A stretch of DNA of 64,000 nucleotides from Orbilia blumenaviensis (Eukaryota; Ascomycota; Orbiliomycetes; Orbiliales; Orbiliaceae): the NCBI GenBank assembly GCA_036872755.1, contig JAVHNS010000014.1, positions 1,116,001 through 1,180,000 on the forward strand. The letters are read 5' to 3'. Shown here one piece after another: positions 11,151 to 21,933 of this stretch. The position numbers were made by a program, and so were the translations under genes. The first letter of the stretch is position 1; each line of letters starts with the position of its first letter. Below the pieces are notes generated by a model. It searched no databases, was not told the DNA's origin, and worked only from the letters and a program-made list of their open reading frames with translations.

Positions 11151-12797
11151 ATGTATATGTCCATAGCTGTACGACAGCTAGTCCCAACGCCTGTATCACA
11201 ATTCTATGTCTCTGACTGCCTTTCTACCTCAGAATTGCCAACCCCAACCCATAATGTGGGGGGGTTCGACCGTGGGGAATGCTACTTAGTGACAAAAGCC
11301 TGGTTGGAAAATAATGCAACCGGATTTTCTGATGCCTGTATGCGTATCCTCTTCAAGAATGCCTCGATCGAAAATCCCACCCCGACCATTGTGGGTTGCA
11401 CCGCTTTTTGCGGAAAAAACCAAGGCTGGTACACCAAGCCAGATGCACTCGAGCGTGTCTTGACTTGGATCTTCCCTATATTCTTTCTTCTATTCAACCT
11501 CAACTTACCAGCGATTGGATGGGAGAAGTTCTTTGCCATAACACATGCTCTCGGGGACCCAATCGACAGCGTTTGGTCTCTGTTAGACAAAATGTACGCC
11601 TGGGACAAATGCTACGCCTTTGCCGAAGAGTTCGTTACAGAAGAAGAGAGCGTCGGCGGGAACCAAGTTGTTAAAAAAGCCGAAAGACTTGAACGGATTA
11701 AGATCATAGCGACTACTTTTGCGGGGATTGAAGAGATAGTAGGCCACGGTCCTGATTCTACAAGCGTATACTGGGAAATAGCTACGTCTTTGGGTTTAAT
11801 GAAGACCACGAATTTTGACGAGTGGCGGAGAGCTGCAACAACGCTAGTAGACGATAGAACCAATGATTTTGTTAGGACCGGGTTAGCCATCTTCCTCTTT
11901 GCCTTCCAGTTTTTCTCGGAAGTGGTATTCGACTCGGACGATGTTCCCCCAGGAGGCAGGCTTGGTTCAGCCATGCTACTTTCTTGGCTTATCCCATTGA
12001 TACTTATCAGTAATATCCTGGGAGGGGTTGCCTCACGTCGGACTTGTCTTCGAACTATCATCCGCTTGGTCGAAAATACACGGCGCAGTCAGGGTCTAGT
12101 ATCAGGTCAAGCACTAGGGGACCAAAATGCTCGGGATTGGAACGACTACTTCGACAAACTTTATTCGGCTGGTGTGATCTATATCTCTCGTCCACACAAA
12201 TTTCGAGTCACGCGGGAGGCTAATGGGAGAGAGAAAGCTTTCAGAATAGCTTTGCCGTTCTTCGTCACCCTCATAGTTATATTCGGGTTTATTCCCGCCT
12301 TTTATATCCATTGGATGGCGGCTCCGGACGGTTTTAGCTGTCGCCACTTCTGGATCATTGGAGTTTTCTTTGCATGGCTCATTAGCGCAGTTTTAACCGT
12401 TATACTGCAGTATTTCACAAGATACAATTACTGGGTATGGCTTATTATCCTTAAGGATTTTATAGTTGGATTTGGAAGCGTTGTCATGTTGTCGCTTTCC
12501 GTTGCCGGACTTTATAATTCATGTGTGTGCTGGAGCATGTCTCTTTTGATTGGGGAGGCATCGGCATATTTTCCACTCAATACAAAAGCGATTTATGCGC
12601 TATACGGAAGGACCATATATCGATATATGATTGTTTCATTTTTGTCTGCCCAGCTCTGCTTTGTCTTGATTGTTGTTATACTCTTTCGTCGCGGATTGTG
12701 GCTATGGCGCTATGGCGAGAAGCCTAAACGTGCTGTCTGGAACAGACTTGAAGGGTCATGGATTTTGGGTTTCTTGAGAACATCAGGTCAAAGATAA
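11151..12797 (+). CDS. polytopic membrane protein of a fungal family of unknown function
   Basis: Intronless gene for 548 residues (ATG 11151; an alternative ATG is two codons on). After a Cys-containing N-terminal segment (TAFCGKNQGWY) come hydrophobic spans at roughly residues 104-120 (WIFPIFFLLFNLNLPAIGW), 243-260, 277-292, then a cluster of four or five in the last 200 residues (LPFFVTLIVIFGFIPAFYIH; FWIIGVFFAWLISAVLTVIL; GSVVMLSLSVAGLYNSCVCW; LCFVLIVVILF). Landmarks such as HALGDPIDSVWSLLDK, an SW(L)IPL...SNILGG segment with SRRTCL, and APDGFSCRH match a filamentous-fungal family I remember as hypothetical proteins. No transporter or enzyme signature is visible, so no function is assigned. 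Confidence 0.8.
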   Translation: MYMSIAVRQLVPTPVSQFYVSDCLSTSELPTPTHNVGGFDRGECYLVTKAWLENNATGFSDACMRILFKNASIENPTPTIVGCTAFCGKNQGWYTKPDALERVLTWIFPIFFLLFNLNLPAIGWEKFFAITHALGDPIDSVWSLLDKMYAWDKCYAFAEEFVTEEESVGGNQVVKKAERLERIKIIATTFAGIEEIVGHGPDSTSVYWEIATSLGLMKTTNFDEWRRAATTLVDDRTNDFVRTGLAIFLFAFQFFSEVVFDSDDVPPGGRLGSAMLLSWLIPLILISNILGGVASRRTCLRTIIRLVENTRRSQGLVSGQALGDQNARDWNDYFDKLYSAGVIYISRPHKFRVTREANGREKAFRIALPFFVTLIVIFGFIPAFYIHWMAAPDGFSCRHFWIIGVFFAWLISAVLTVILQYFTRYNYWVWLIILKDFIVGFGSVVMLSLSVAGLYNSCVCWSMSLLIGEASAYFPLNTKAIYALYGRTIYRYMIVSFLSAQLCFVLIVVILFRRGLWLWRYGEKPKRAVWNRLEGSWILGFLRTSGQR

Positions 12798-14157
12798 ATA
12801 TTGTAGGTATGATGTAATTGAATTGAATTCTAGCGATATACTTGGCTTTTCTTTGGCGATGACTTTCAATTTCCGGTCTTGTAGTAGAATGTGGTCAAAG
12901 TGGGTATGTTTAGAACCTGAAGTTACTTTTGTGCAATTGTGTGGGTATGCATCGTCAAAGTTTCTTTGGGGTTAAGAAAGGGATCCTAACATATGAATTT
13001 TGGACCCGGGTTCAAAAAAAAAAAAAAAAAGATGAAGTTAGAGACGTCCACACAGGGTACTAAGAATATCATATATTAGTCTTGTAGTTTATGATGATAT
13101 ATCACCCATCCTTTGGCTATGGCGGCCAAAATGTGTCGAAAAAATATATGATATGAACCGTGCAAATATATAGGTATATATTACAGCTTAAGCGAGGCAT
13201 AAATGTGTTAAATTTTCATAATTATGCTCGACCATCAGCCTACCACTAATTTGCCCGCCCGCCTATCAAAGGCTGGAGAAAATCCAGACAGCCAAACAAC
13301 TAACTAGACGGCTAGACAACCAAACAGCTAAGCGGCGAAAGGTTCAGGCTACTTCTTTTCTACTAATAAGTATAACTGTAGCTAATAATATACGCGTGTT
13401 AAATGGCCGGGTATATGGAATAATTACGAGTTAATATGCTGGATGTCTGGTTGTCTGGCTGTCTGAATTTTCTCTAGCCTCTGATAAGCTAGCGAACAAA
13501 CTAGTGGTAGACTAATGGTCAAGCATAATTATGAAAATTTAACACACTTATGCCTCGCTTAAGCAGTAATATATATACATTTGCACGGTTCATATCATAT
13601 ATTTTTTCGACACATTCTAGCCACCATATTTGGCCGTATTAAAATACCACAAGATATAGCGTTGATTGATGGATGCTTCAGCTGAATTCAGGTTATAGTA
13701 ATCTATATCCGACTGTAGTCCTGGCCCCATTGTGTCATACGGCCGACCCACCTTGCCAGCGAAGCGTCGTATACTACGAGACTACGGCCGACCATTCAAC
13801 CCTTTCAAAAGTTTATAAAAGAAAATATGCCTTGTGGAGTGGTCAACAGCGTCTAGGACCGAGGCTACCTTGTGGACAACATGGTGGGTTTAAAAGGTTG
13901 CTAGCATAAGTTGACGAGGTTACGCAAACCCCTAGCCGACCGCGCTTCAGTCTGCCTCAAGGCCTACTACTTTCAGGCACATGTACTAGTACAATGTCAT
14001 ATGATCATCAGTAGGCTCGTCCAGTTTACAACTCTATGCACACGAGTACATCCCAGGGACAGTGAAAACCTCCAATCCCATCTTGATTTGAAGACTTAGT
14101 ATAAAAAAGTAATGCATATGGCTGTCTTATTGTCATTTACATACATCGCGATATCGA
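12798..14157. other. AT-rich intergenic region containing a MITE
   Basis: No supported gene. The region holds a 17-base A run near 13014 directly after CCCGGGTTC, the inverted-repeat element at 13118..13628, and about 500 bp of moderately GC sequence (13640-14150) whose short frames (for example 13673-13909) resemble nothing I know. Confidence 0.55.
13118..13628. mobile_element. MITE-like element with ~190-bp terminal inverted repeats
   Basis: The left arm (about 13118-13310) and right arm (about 13440-13628) are imperfect reverse complements: ATGTGTCGAAAAAATATATG at the outer left is mirrored at the outer right, followed by matching TTAAGCGAGGCATAA and ATTTTCATAATTATGCT blocks and a matching CTGGAGAAAAT region. 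The arms begin TATGG and end CCATA. A perfect direct repeat TTTGGC (13112-13117 and 13629-13634) flanks the element and is a candidate target-site duplication. The centre of about 130 bp has no coding capacity, so this is a non-autonomous element. Confidence 0.85.
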
Positions 14158-16602
14158 TCATAATGCTATTTGCGTCCAATCTTCTCCGCTCTCAACTTTA
14201 TCGCAAATCCGCCTAATTATAATTTTAGTGCCCTCGACTTTTCCACGTTCTTGGTTTTCCAAAGGAACCAATGCCTCCGCTATCTCGATCCTCTCCTTCG
14301 CATTCGTCAAGTCTACAAAATTCTGGCCCCGACTAAACCTTATCAGATAGAAGAAAGCTAAATCTGCCGCCGTGCTACCGTAACTGAACCCCATCCCCTC
14401 TAGCTCATCCAGGATACCTGTCTCTCCGTTTCCAGCAATTTCCAGGCATTCTTCAAATTTTGCTATAGCCTTATCAAGGTCATTCCCCGTTTGTGAAATA
14501 GATACCCGGTCGCCGTACAGATTGGCCAGTTCTGTGTATATTGAAAATAAAGTAGCTCTCTTAAGGGTATCCTTCACGGGTTCAAGTCTCTCAAGTGCGT
14601 TAATAGCTTCATCAAGATCACCCTGGTCGTCAAAAAGCTTCCACTTTTGCTTATACCAAATACCCAGTTTGTATATCCAGTATGTATACTTTTCGTCATC
14701 CTCCCCGATCAAATAAGTTAACTGTTCGAGAAATACTATCGCTTTGTTCAGATCGTCCAGATCCTCGTACTTTTCATATCTTTCATCTAATCTGGCAACC
14801 AAAACCTGTAGTCGCTCGGCGAGTAGGAAGTCACCATCTTCCGTTGAAAGGACGGATTCTTCTGCATATCGAATTGACGTTTCGAGGTCAGAAAACGAAG
14901 GGTTAAATATGTATCTGTGCCACAATGCGGAGCCTAGATCTGCCAGCCGCTGCGCCCGCCTTGGATGATCTTCAGGTAGGATGAGTAACGCTTGTTCTGC
15001 CCACATTATCCCGGTGTCCAAGTCGTCTTGGTCATTAAGGAGGTTAAACCGTGCAACAAGAGCTTCGCTTAGTGTAGCCAGAACATCGGTACGGTCCGGA
15101 GAATCTTCTGGTAGGTTCTCGAGAGCTTCTTCGGCCTTTTGAACTGCATCAATGGTACGACTTGAGTCAAGACGGCCCTCTATTAAGGACCAGAGATTCT
15201 CGGTATTACTCCGGAGGCTGCCGATGTCGACCCTATGCACAAAATTCTGGCCTGTTGAAGATGACTTGGAGTCACTAAGGTTGGATAGAAAGTTCCTGAT
15301 TTCAATTAATAGCTCGTGGGCCTTTAGGAACATCTCTGGGTTTTCGTCGGATTGAAGAATATAAGCTGCAGCTAGGAAATACTTAGCTTCAAAAACGCTG
15401 GTGGTTTCTTTTCCGTAGAATTCTTCCGCTTTATGAACTAGTTCTTCGAGTAATCGCTCTGCCTCTTCGAACTTTTGATTCTTCATGTATACTTGAGCGA
15501 GCTTCAGCATAGCTAATAGGACGAGTTCCGTTTTCCCTCCTATTCGAGCCCCAGCCCTAAATACCTCAAGTAGCTTCTTCCATGGTAATTCAGTCAACTC
15601 TTCCATGTCGTTGGCAGAATATCCTTTAATCAAATCCATCAAAATCTCCATCGAAAATCTATGATGCTCCAGCTGCGTACGTGATATTGCCATTCGAATG
15701 TCTACTATCTGGAAGGTAACATCCTCAGCTTCTTTCCAGCAAAGCTTTTCAATTAGAACCTTGGCCAGGCGCTCCATGCTTCTCAAGGTGAGTGGGTTAT
15801 CCGGGCCTAAGAAATCCCGCTGAATACCAACGATGCTGATAAGTAACGACTCCGCATCATCCCAACGTCCGCATTCGGTGTAAAGGTGGCTGAGGGCAAG
15901 TAGATCCCTGAGGGTATCTTCGTGCTCCAGGCTCAAAATAGAAGTTTTCGCCTCCAAGCTTTCCACCACAGCTTTGATATGATCTTCCATTCTTTTCGGA
16001 TTCTCCGGTGTGATCGTGATCTTTAACGCTTCGCCAATAATCAATGGCTTATTCTTGTACCTTCCGTGGAAATTCATTTTGATTCCATGCACCCCACTCA
16101 TCCATCCAGGTTTTAACCACTTATCTGGACCGTCGTAAATATATCCGATCATTCTGTAGAGTTGGTAGCGAATATTTTCCATCAAGACTATTATTTCGCC
16201 AGTACCCCGTAGGCCAAGTTCATCCTCGTCAATATCCTCGGATCTCTCTTGGTTAAATATTGCACTAACAACCGGCGCTGGGATTGAGGTTTCGCCGCGG
16301 GATTTTAAATAGGCGCTATAGTGGGTTTTTTCGTTTGCGGCATAATAAAGCGAGAGGGAATCTGCGGCCATCATTTTGACAATTTCATCAAGTGACTCTT
16401 GTGACCTGTTGGAAATATGGAGCCATTTAACCGACTCGTCTTTGTCAATGCTAGTGCCAAAGCCGATATAGTAGGATAATGCGAGATCATAGGCCGCCTT
16501 TTGCACACTTGCTGAGTTTGGTCCATTTTGCGCGCGACTCTTAAGGGACTCGAATATGGATTTTCGGACCTCCTCCCCGCAAAAACGAAGTTGGGAGAGC
16601 AT
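14158..16602 (-). CDS. TPR-repeat protein, probably the C-terminal part of a kinase-TPR gene
   Basis: Single open frame of 814 residues from the ATG at 16602. It starts with a segment (RFCGEEVRKSIFESLKSRA, then AYDLALSYYIGFGTSID) that resembles the Sel1-like linker found behind kinase domains in a family of filamentous-fungal proteins. Kinesin-light-chain-like TPRs follow around residues 220-290 (LGPDNPLTLRSMERLAKVL) and 370-420. Then come TPRs of the kind seen next to fungal CHAT domains, around residues 500-760, with cores such as DLETSIRYAEES, DLNKAIVFLEQL and DLDEAINALERL. No CHAT, NB-ARC or other effector domain is present. The reading frame is open for four codons before the ATG, back to a possible splice acceptor (CTAATAGAAGACTAG), so the chosen start may be an internal Met of a longer protein with the kinase upstream. 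Confidence 0.8.
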   Translation of the reverse strand: MLSQLRFCGEEVRKSIFESLKSRAQNGPNSASVQKAAYDLALSYYIGFGTSIDKDESVKWLHISNRSQESLDEIVKMMAADSLSLYYAANEKTHYSAYLKSRGETSIPAPVVSAIFNQERSEDIDEDELGLRGTGEIIVLMENIRYQLYRMIGYIYDGPDKWLKPGWMSGVHGIKMNFHGRYKNKPLIIGEALKITITPENPKRMEDHIKAVVESLEAKTSILSLEHEDTLRDLLALSHLYTECGRWDDAESLLISIVGIQRDFLGPDNPLTLRSMERLAKVLIEKLCWKEAEDVTFQIVDIRMAISRTQLEHHRFSMEILMDLIKGYSANDMEELTELPWKKLLEVFRAGARIGGKTELVLLAMLKLAQVYMKNQKFEEAERLLEELVHKAEEFYGKETTSVFEAKYFLAAAYILQSDENPEMFLKAHELLIEIRNFLSNLSDSKSSSTGQNFVHRVDIGSLRSNTENLWSLIEGRLDSSRTIDAVQKAEEALENLPEDSPDRTDVLATLSEALVARFNLLNDQDDLDTGIMWAEQALLILPEDHPRRAQRLADLGSALWHRYIFNPSFSDLETSIRYAEESVLSTEDGDFLLAERLQVLVARLDERYEKYEDLDDLNKAIVFLEQLTYLIGEDDEKYTYWIYKLGIWYKQKWKLFDDQGDLDEAINALERLEPVKDTLKRATLFSIYTELANLYGDRVSISQTGNDLDKAIAKFEECLEIAGNGETGILDELEGMGFSYGSTAADLAFFYLIRFSRGQNFVDLTNAKERIEIAEALVPLENQERGKVEGTKIIIRRICDKVESGEDWTQIAL

Positions 16603-16848
16603 TTTCACTAACTAGTCTTCTATTAGCCAACATTCATCGTCGCTAAAAGAGAACTTTGGGCAAAAGGGCAATTCTGTACATCAAATTCAGCATATGTCAT
16701 CAAAATCGAAGATCTCCCGTACTCTTGGTGTATTGGTTGTGTCGTCCTGCCATGATAACATTAGAAATAGTCCATTTAAATAATTAGGTAGTATCGATGA
16801 GTATGCATATGCATCTGTGCTGTGAAGCTGTGAAAGCCAGCGTTATTA

Positions 16849-18213
16849 TTACCTCTTGAAACCAAAAGGTAATCCCAGGTTATCCAAAGGTGCCTTTAAG
16901 TCTCTCTTGTTTCGGTCCCTCGCCAATGTCAATTCGAACAACGAAGTAACAGCGAGAGATTCGGTACTATTGCCCTCTACGTATCTCCAGACCGAATGTG
17001 TCACCTTTTCAATGAGATTCGGATCTCTCTTCAATATAGCGAATTCTTCCATATCCGGGCCGAATTTCTGGGGCTCTTTTGTTGGTAATCTGTCATAACA
17101 GAGAAGCCATGCACAAATAAGTCCGTATGAGAATATGTCTGCTGATTTGCCTTGTTCAAATGTTACCCGAGAGTTTTCTTCGACTTCTGGAGCAGTCCAG
17201 GGCCAGGAACGAGCGAGTGTTATCTCCAGTGTTTCATTGCCCTGGGCAAAAACTGAAGAGTAACCGAAATCGGTGACCTTTGCGAGAAATTTCTGGTCTT
17301 CGTCTTGGAATATCAAGATATTTTCTGGTTTTAAGTCGCCATGTATACAATCTATGATAATATTAGGGACAATACCGTATTAGATTTAGGGTCATATTGA
17401 GGACTGACACCATGAATGCATTAACAGAATAGCCTGGCCAATTTCCCAGCAAAGCCTCACCCTGTCCTCAAAAGACAGGCGTTTCCCTTCCTCGGTTCTC
17501 ATAAATTGCCTAAGATCCCCATGTTTCGACATTCTAAAAAGGAGCACCGGCCAGGCTTCGTCGGATATCACATCAAAAGCGATGCCTTCCATGCTATTAA
17601 TATTGGGATGGTGCCGCACAACCGGATGGCCAAGAATATAAGCCTCCGATAAAAGTCCTTGATATGCCATATCTCTATCTTGGTGCCTGGCGCCCTCCGC
17701 CTGAAATCTTTTCACCACATATCTTAACTCATTTTCGACACCATTGCCGTATACAAGCGAAACTGTGGCCGCTTGTGTTATTTTCGCGGTACCACCGAGA
17801 CCGACCTCGCTGGCTGGATTCCAGTTGAAAGGGATAAGGGATAGACGACGATGCTGAGCGACGGCAAGGAAGTCGATGATGTCGTAGGAGCGTGTATAGT
17901 TCCCGATGGAGGCAGAGCTAGAGAAAGTACCGCGGCTAAAGAAACTCGTAAGTCCGCTCGAAGCGCTCGGATCATATGCATAATCCGCGGAAATACTTGA
18001 AGTAGTGTTTGATCGGCTTATTTCTCCAGTGCTAACTTCCTCCCAAGAATCGCATATACTAGTGTCATCTTTGACTGATTCGCTACCTAAAACTAAAATA
18101 TCCTGAGATATACTCGAGGTGGATAGTGTTTCGGCTAACTCGACAACGTCCAAACTTTGGTCGGTAAACGTCCTTCGCAGAGCCCCTATACTGACGCTGT
18201 CTTTATTTTCCAT
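16849..18213 (-). CDS. protein kinase domain (non-RD), probably 5' part of a kinase-TPR gene
   Basis: Exons 18213..17409 and 17351..16849 give 435 residues. The intron uses donor GTCAGT; it is the only phase that restores the catalytic loop. The first 120 residues are Ser/Thr/Asp-rich. The kinase domain follows: Gly-loop VGLGGTAKI, Lys in YVVKRFQ, catalytic loop IHGDLKPEN, DFGYSS, WTAPEVEE, and DIFSYGLICAWLL. The Arg of HRD is Gly, so this is a non-RD kinase, but the Lys, catalytic Asp, Asn and DFG Asp are kept and activity is plausible. The ATG at 18213 is preferred because the upstream frame has only non-ATG codons. A stop follows LPFGFKR, but a donor-like GTAATA lies there too, and the TPR frame begins about 245 bp on in the same direction. 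Confidence 0.75.
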
Positions 18214-19172
18214 TGTATATATAAACCGATAAATTGCAACCAGATGTCGGGTCAATCTTCAAACTGTCGTTATGAATTACAGATTGAAAGTGGAGGATAT
18301 ACGGGAACATAAATTGAGGGTTTAAACGTTTTTGGGGATCCTTCCTGGCGTTAGCAGACAAAGAGGGGAGGGGTATAAATCACACAAGTATGCATACTCT
18401 ACATCCGGACCCACGAGGCGAGTTTAGGCCTTTGATGCGCAACTCCGCGTATTTGCCAAGATTGCATTGCAATCGAAGCCTATTTTGTTACTACGTATAT
18501 GCAATGTGTGGGGCAATGTTACATAATTAGCGAATTATCCCGGTCTGATCCATTTGTTTGTGTAGTATTCAATGATACTGTATTTATCAGTACGTACTGG
18601 AAAGTTTTAGAGACAATGACAACAAGATTGTAATGGAGCAAAGCTTGGTCTCGGGCTTCGCGTTGAATGAAAGAGCCATTCTCCCCTTAGAAATCATTTT
18701 GCAAGCTATTTTAGAATAATATTCCCGGGATAGCTTCGAAGTAGATTACTTGTCAACCAGCCCAGATACGCCATGACTACAAAAATATATCTTGTAGAGA
18801 TAATAGTGAAAAGAAAAATGATTAAATAAAACTCTAATCTAAGATCAAGTCTTAGGAGCGATAACGGTAGCAGTAGTTTTACTGTGAACTTGTGTATCAT
18901 TTATGGGGCGAGCTAACTCCTATCTCGGGGTCCATTAAAATTCAGGATAGCAGTAATCAAAATGTCCATAACCCTAAGATAACTTAATTGGATTATTATG
19001 TGTTGCGTGTCGTCCAATCGCCTGCTTCCATTTCTGGCCAACGTCACACGAAGCTTCATGACGACGAGCCTCCAAACGCCTGCAACCTCCACCATCTTGA
19101 ACGCAAACCTCCCTTCCTCCCCCCTCCTTCCCCCCCTCCACCCCGAGTTCGCTGACACCACTACCTCCCATA
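18214..19172. other. divergent intergenic region between kinase gene and EMC3
   Basis: About 960 bp with no supported gene. It is AT-rich near 18480-18900 and becomes pyrimidine-rich just before the EMC3 start (19100-19145, long C/T runs), a common fungal core-promoter feature. Open frames on the minus strand here are antisense to EMC3 or short. Confidence 0.55.
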
Positions 19173-20288
19173 ATGGCGCAGGTGGTTGGCCAACAGATCC
19201 TCCGGGATCCGGCATTATTGTATGTACTCCCGAGTCCGTATTTACGACACTCGTGTCAGCATTAACGGCGTCCCGAACGGTATAGCTATTGGATTTTGTT
19301 CCCAATTACGATTGTTATGGTATTTTACCCATGACCCAAGCATTTTACACGTCGGAGTATCATCTACTTACAATATATAGATCTTAACTGGTGTTCTCCG
19401 TCATTATGCCACCTTGCTTCTCCAATCTGCTCCGAAGCCTCTCGAAGCTAAAGCAATCCGCGAACAGTATGTCTACATACCACCTGTGCAACTCCGCGCT
19501 CACCTTCCTAACGCCCGTTTCTCTTTAGGAAAAACTACCTCCACGGTATCAACCTACGTAACAACGCGAACCAAATCCCACTCTCCTCGTTCGCCTCCCG
19601 TAAAAGCTACCTAGTTCAAGCGTTCCAATCCGGCAGTTTCCTAAAGGACCCCGATGCCAAGAATAAACCCCCAGCAAATCCTATGTCCGACCCTAATGGC
19701 ATGGATGCGATGATGAACATGATGAAGGGGAATATGATGATGATTGTGCCACAAACGGTAATTATGGGATGGATCAATGCGTTTTTCAGCGGATTCGTCA
19801 TTAGTATGTGTCCCTCGAGTGTGGGAGTTATGGGAGAGTCTGTCTATTGGAATTTAAAGGCTAACGATATGTTTTTCTCTTATGACAGTGAAACTTCCGT
19901 TCCCGTTGACGATTCGATTCAAGTCTATGCTTCAGAGCGGAGTTATGACGAGGGATATGGACGTTAGATGGGTGTCTTCTCTTTCATGGTATTTCTTGTG
20001 TTTGTTTGGCTTAAGATCGGTGTTTACCTTTATTTTGGGAAATGACAATGGTATGCTTCTCCCCATCAAACAATCACCGCGAGGTGCCATACTAATTTAT
20101 TATAAGCGGCCGATCAAACGATGGCCCAGGTACAGCAGATGAACCCACAAGCGAATACACAGCAGCTTTTTGGGCCCGGTCAAGATCCGGCAAAGATGTA
20201 CCTCGCAGAGGCGGAGAACTTGGAGGTTATGGTCCAGCACGAGTTTGTATTAGACGGGATTGAGGATCGGATATTAGCAAGGGTGTAA
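19173..20288 (+). CDS. EMC3: ER membrane protein complex subunit 3
   Basis: EMC3 is the Oxa1/YidC-superfamily subunit of the ER membrane complex, which inserts tail-anchored and polytopic proteins into the ER membrane. Six exons, all phase-consistent: 19173..19219, 19286..19319, 19381..19466, 19529..19803, 19889..20050, 20107..20288, giving 261 residues, the normal length. Visible family features are the start [13 protein letters not shown], the first membrane span [13 protein letters not shown], the basic cytosolic loop, the Met-rich block [19 protein letters not shown], the second span [14 protein letters not shown], then [16 protein letters not shown] and the third span [21 protein letters not shown]. 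It is tail to tail with SPC2, with 250 bp between the stops, and both products act at the ER membrane. Confidence 0.96.
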
Positions 20289-20538
20289 ATTGGTCGAACT
20301 GGAGCTGGATGCATTCGAAATAGAACACGGAGGGGTTTATCAACAAAAACGGCTCTCCCCAAAGTATTTAAGGGCGTGACGATACAGCTCATGATACGGC
20401 CGCGAAATTTACGGAACAAAGGTGATAATATGTAACCAGACAGCTTTTGATTCCATAAAAATGATAATATTAAGAATACTATTGGCATCTACGCACTTTT
20501 TCACGCATAACTTTGGCGCTTTTTTGGTATTTAATAGA

Positions 20539-21345
20539 TCACACCTTCTTTCCCTTCCTCCTAACACTTCCTTTCCCACTCCCTACCTCAACACCTGTCA
20601 TCTCTTCTTGGACCTGTCTCCCGCTCGCTGTCACAACCCCGCTATCCAACTCCTTTGGTACATCCTCATTCTCCAAAATCCAGGGTATCGAAGCGCCCAA
20701 CCACCCTTCAAAAGGCTTCTTAACGAAAAAACCCTTGTCATCAATCCAATTCATGAATGGGCCCTCAACATCTCTAACCCTCATAATATTCTTCCCATCG
20801 ACCACTTGAGTCTGCATAATCTTCAGCCTGTACGTCGGATCATGCTTTGTGACCTTTGAACTGATGGTTAAGGATACCGGTGCGGTTTTATGCTTTCCAA
20901 CATAGATTGTTGACGATTCGAAGAAGTAGAGCCAAATGGTCAGAGCGGTATTGAGGGTGAAGTAGGCGATGCAGGCGTATAGAGTAAAAGTTTTGGTCTT
21001 CTCGAAGCCCTGGGTGTAATCGAGGTAGAAGGTTGCGCCAGCGATGAGGCACGCCGCGGTGGAAATCGATAGACGGACGTCGGTAAGCGTGTGGGATTGA
21101 GAGAAGGATTTGGTTTTTAAGTACTATAACTTGGCGTTAGATATATTCGATACCCAATTATACCGGGATGGTACAACATACGGCCGCGACAGCATCATCG
21201 GATGTGTTTTTGAGATCTAGTGTGAGATAAGACGTTAGGCCAAGGGAGCTCAACAACGTGCCTTTTGAAGGCTTACGATTAAGACAACGGAGAGAAACAA
21301 CATACCAGGCAAAGAGTAAGGGCAGATCTTGGTGGGTTCCGCCAT
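20539..21345 (-). CDS. SPC2: signal peptidase complex subunit 2 (Spc2/SPC25)
   Basis: Accessory subunit of the ER signal peptidase, which contacts the Sec61 translocon. Exons 21306..21345, 21182..21216 and 20539..21123 are phase-consistent and give 219 residues (start MAEPTKICPYSLPD). Two membrane spans follow a short cytosolic N-terminus: LSISTAACLIAGATFYLDY and LYACIAYFTLNTALTIWLYFF. The C-terminal cytosolic domain has the family landmarks VGKHKTAPVSLTISSKVTKH, DPTYRLKIMQTQ and the segment MNWIDDKGFFVKKPFEGWL. The gene is convergent with EMC3. Confidence 0.93.
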
Positions 21346-21933
21346 CTCGTATTCCTAAACAGCTGTTTCTTTGCCTTCTGGTGCAGAATTGATGGTGGGG
21401 AACGGTGTCGTGAGAGAATTGGTGATATCAAGTCCGCCCTTCGAGCTAGCGCGAGGGAAGCTGCGCGGTGGTGACCAGTTGTGGACAGGTGTTAATCACC
21501 GCAACACATTTGCAAGGATATATATGTGTAAATTGCAACAAAGTGTTGATTACTGTCGGTGTCTATGCGCGATAGCAGTTATGACGATACTATCGCCTAT
21601 GAGCATACCTATAATGATCATGTACTTCACAGTTAATTTGGCTCATTGGTAAGAAAGGGTACGAAATAACTGGATCCTATTTTTTAATTCCCAAAAAACA
21701 ACATGTCTTGTCAAAAGCATCGATAGAAAAAAGCCATATTAAGTCCAGTCGTGCGTGAGGAGTTCCAGCTAGTTAGGTAATCAAAGTGGAACAAATACTA
21801 ATTAGCTACTTGCTATGCTAAGAATATAGATACATTCAAAGTTCAACAGAGGTAAAGGAAACATGGAACCTGGTAAGAAAGTATTTTGACACGGGCCACT
21901 CTGTGAAGGCTGGTGTACGGGACCATTTCAGCC
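21346..21933. other. intergenic region
   Basis: About 590 bp between the SPC2 start and the 3' end of the next minus-strand gene. The first part presumably holds the SPC2 promoter and the last part the 3' UTR of the gene ending at 21934. No gene seen. Confidence 0.5.

Noticed and set aside
13000..13030. CCCGGGTTCAAAA followed by a long A run, resembling a SINE-like tail
   Set aside because: No Pol III A-box upstream and no target-site duplication found.
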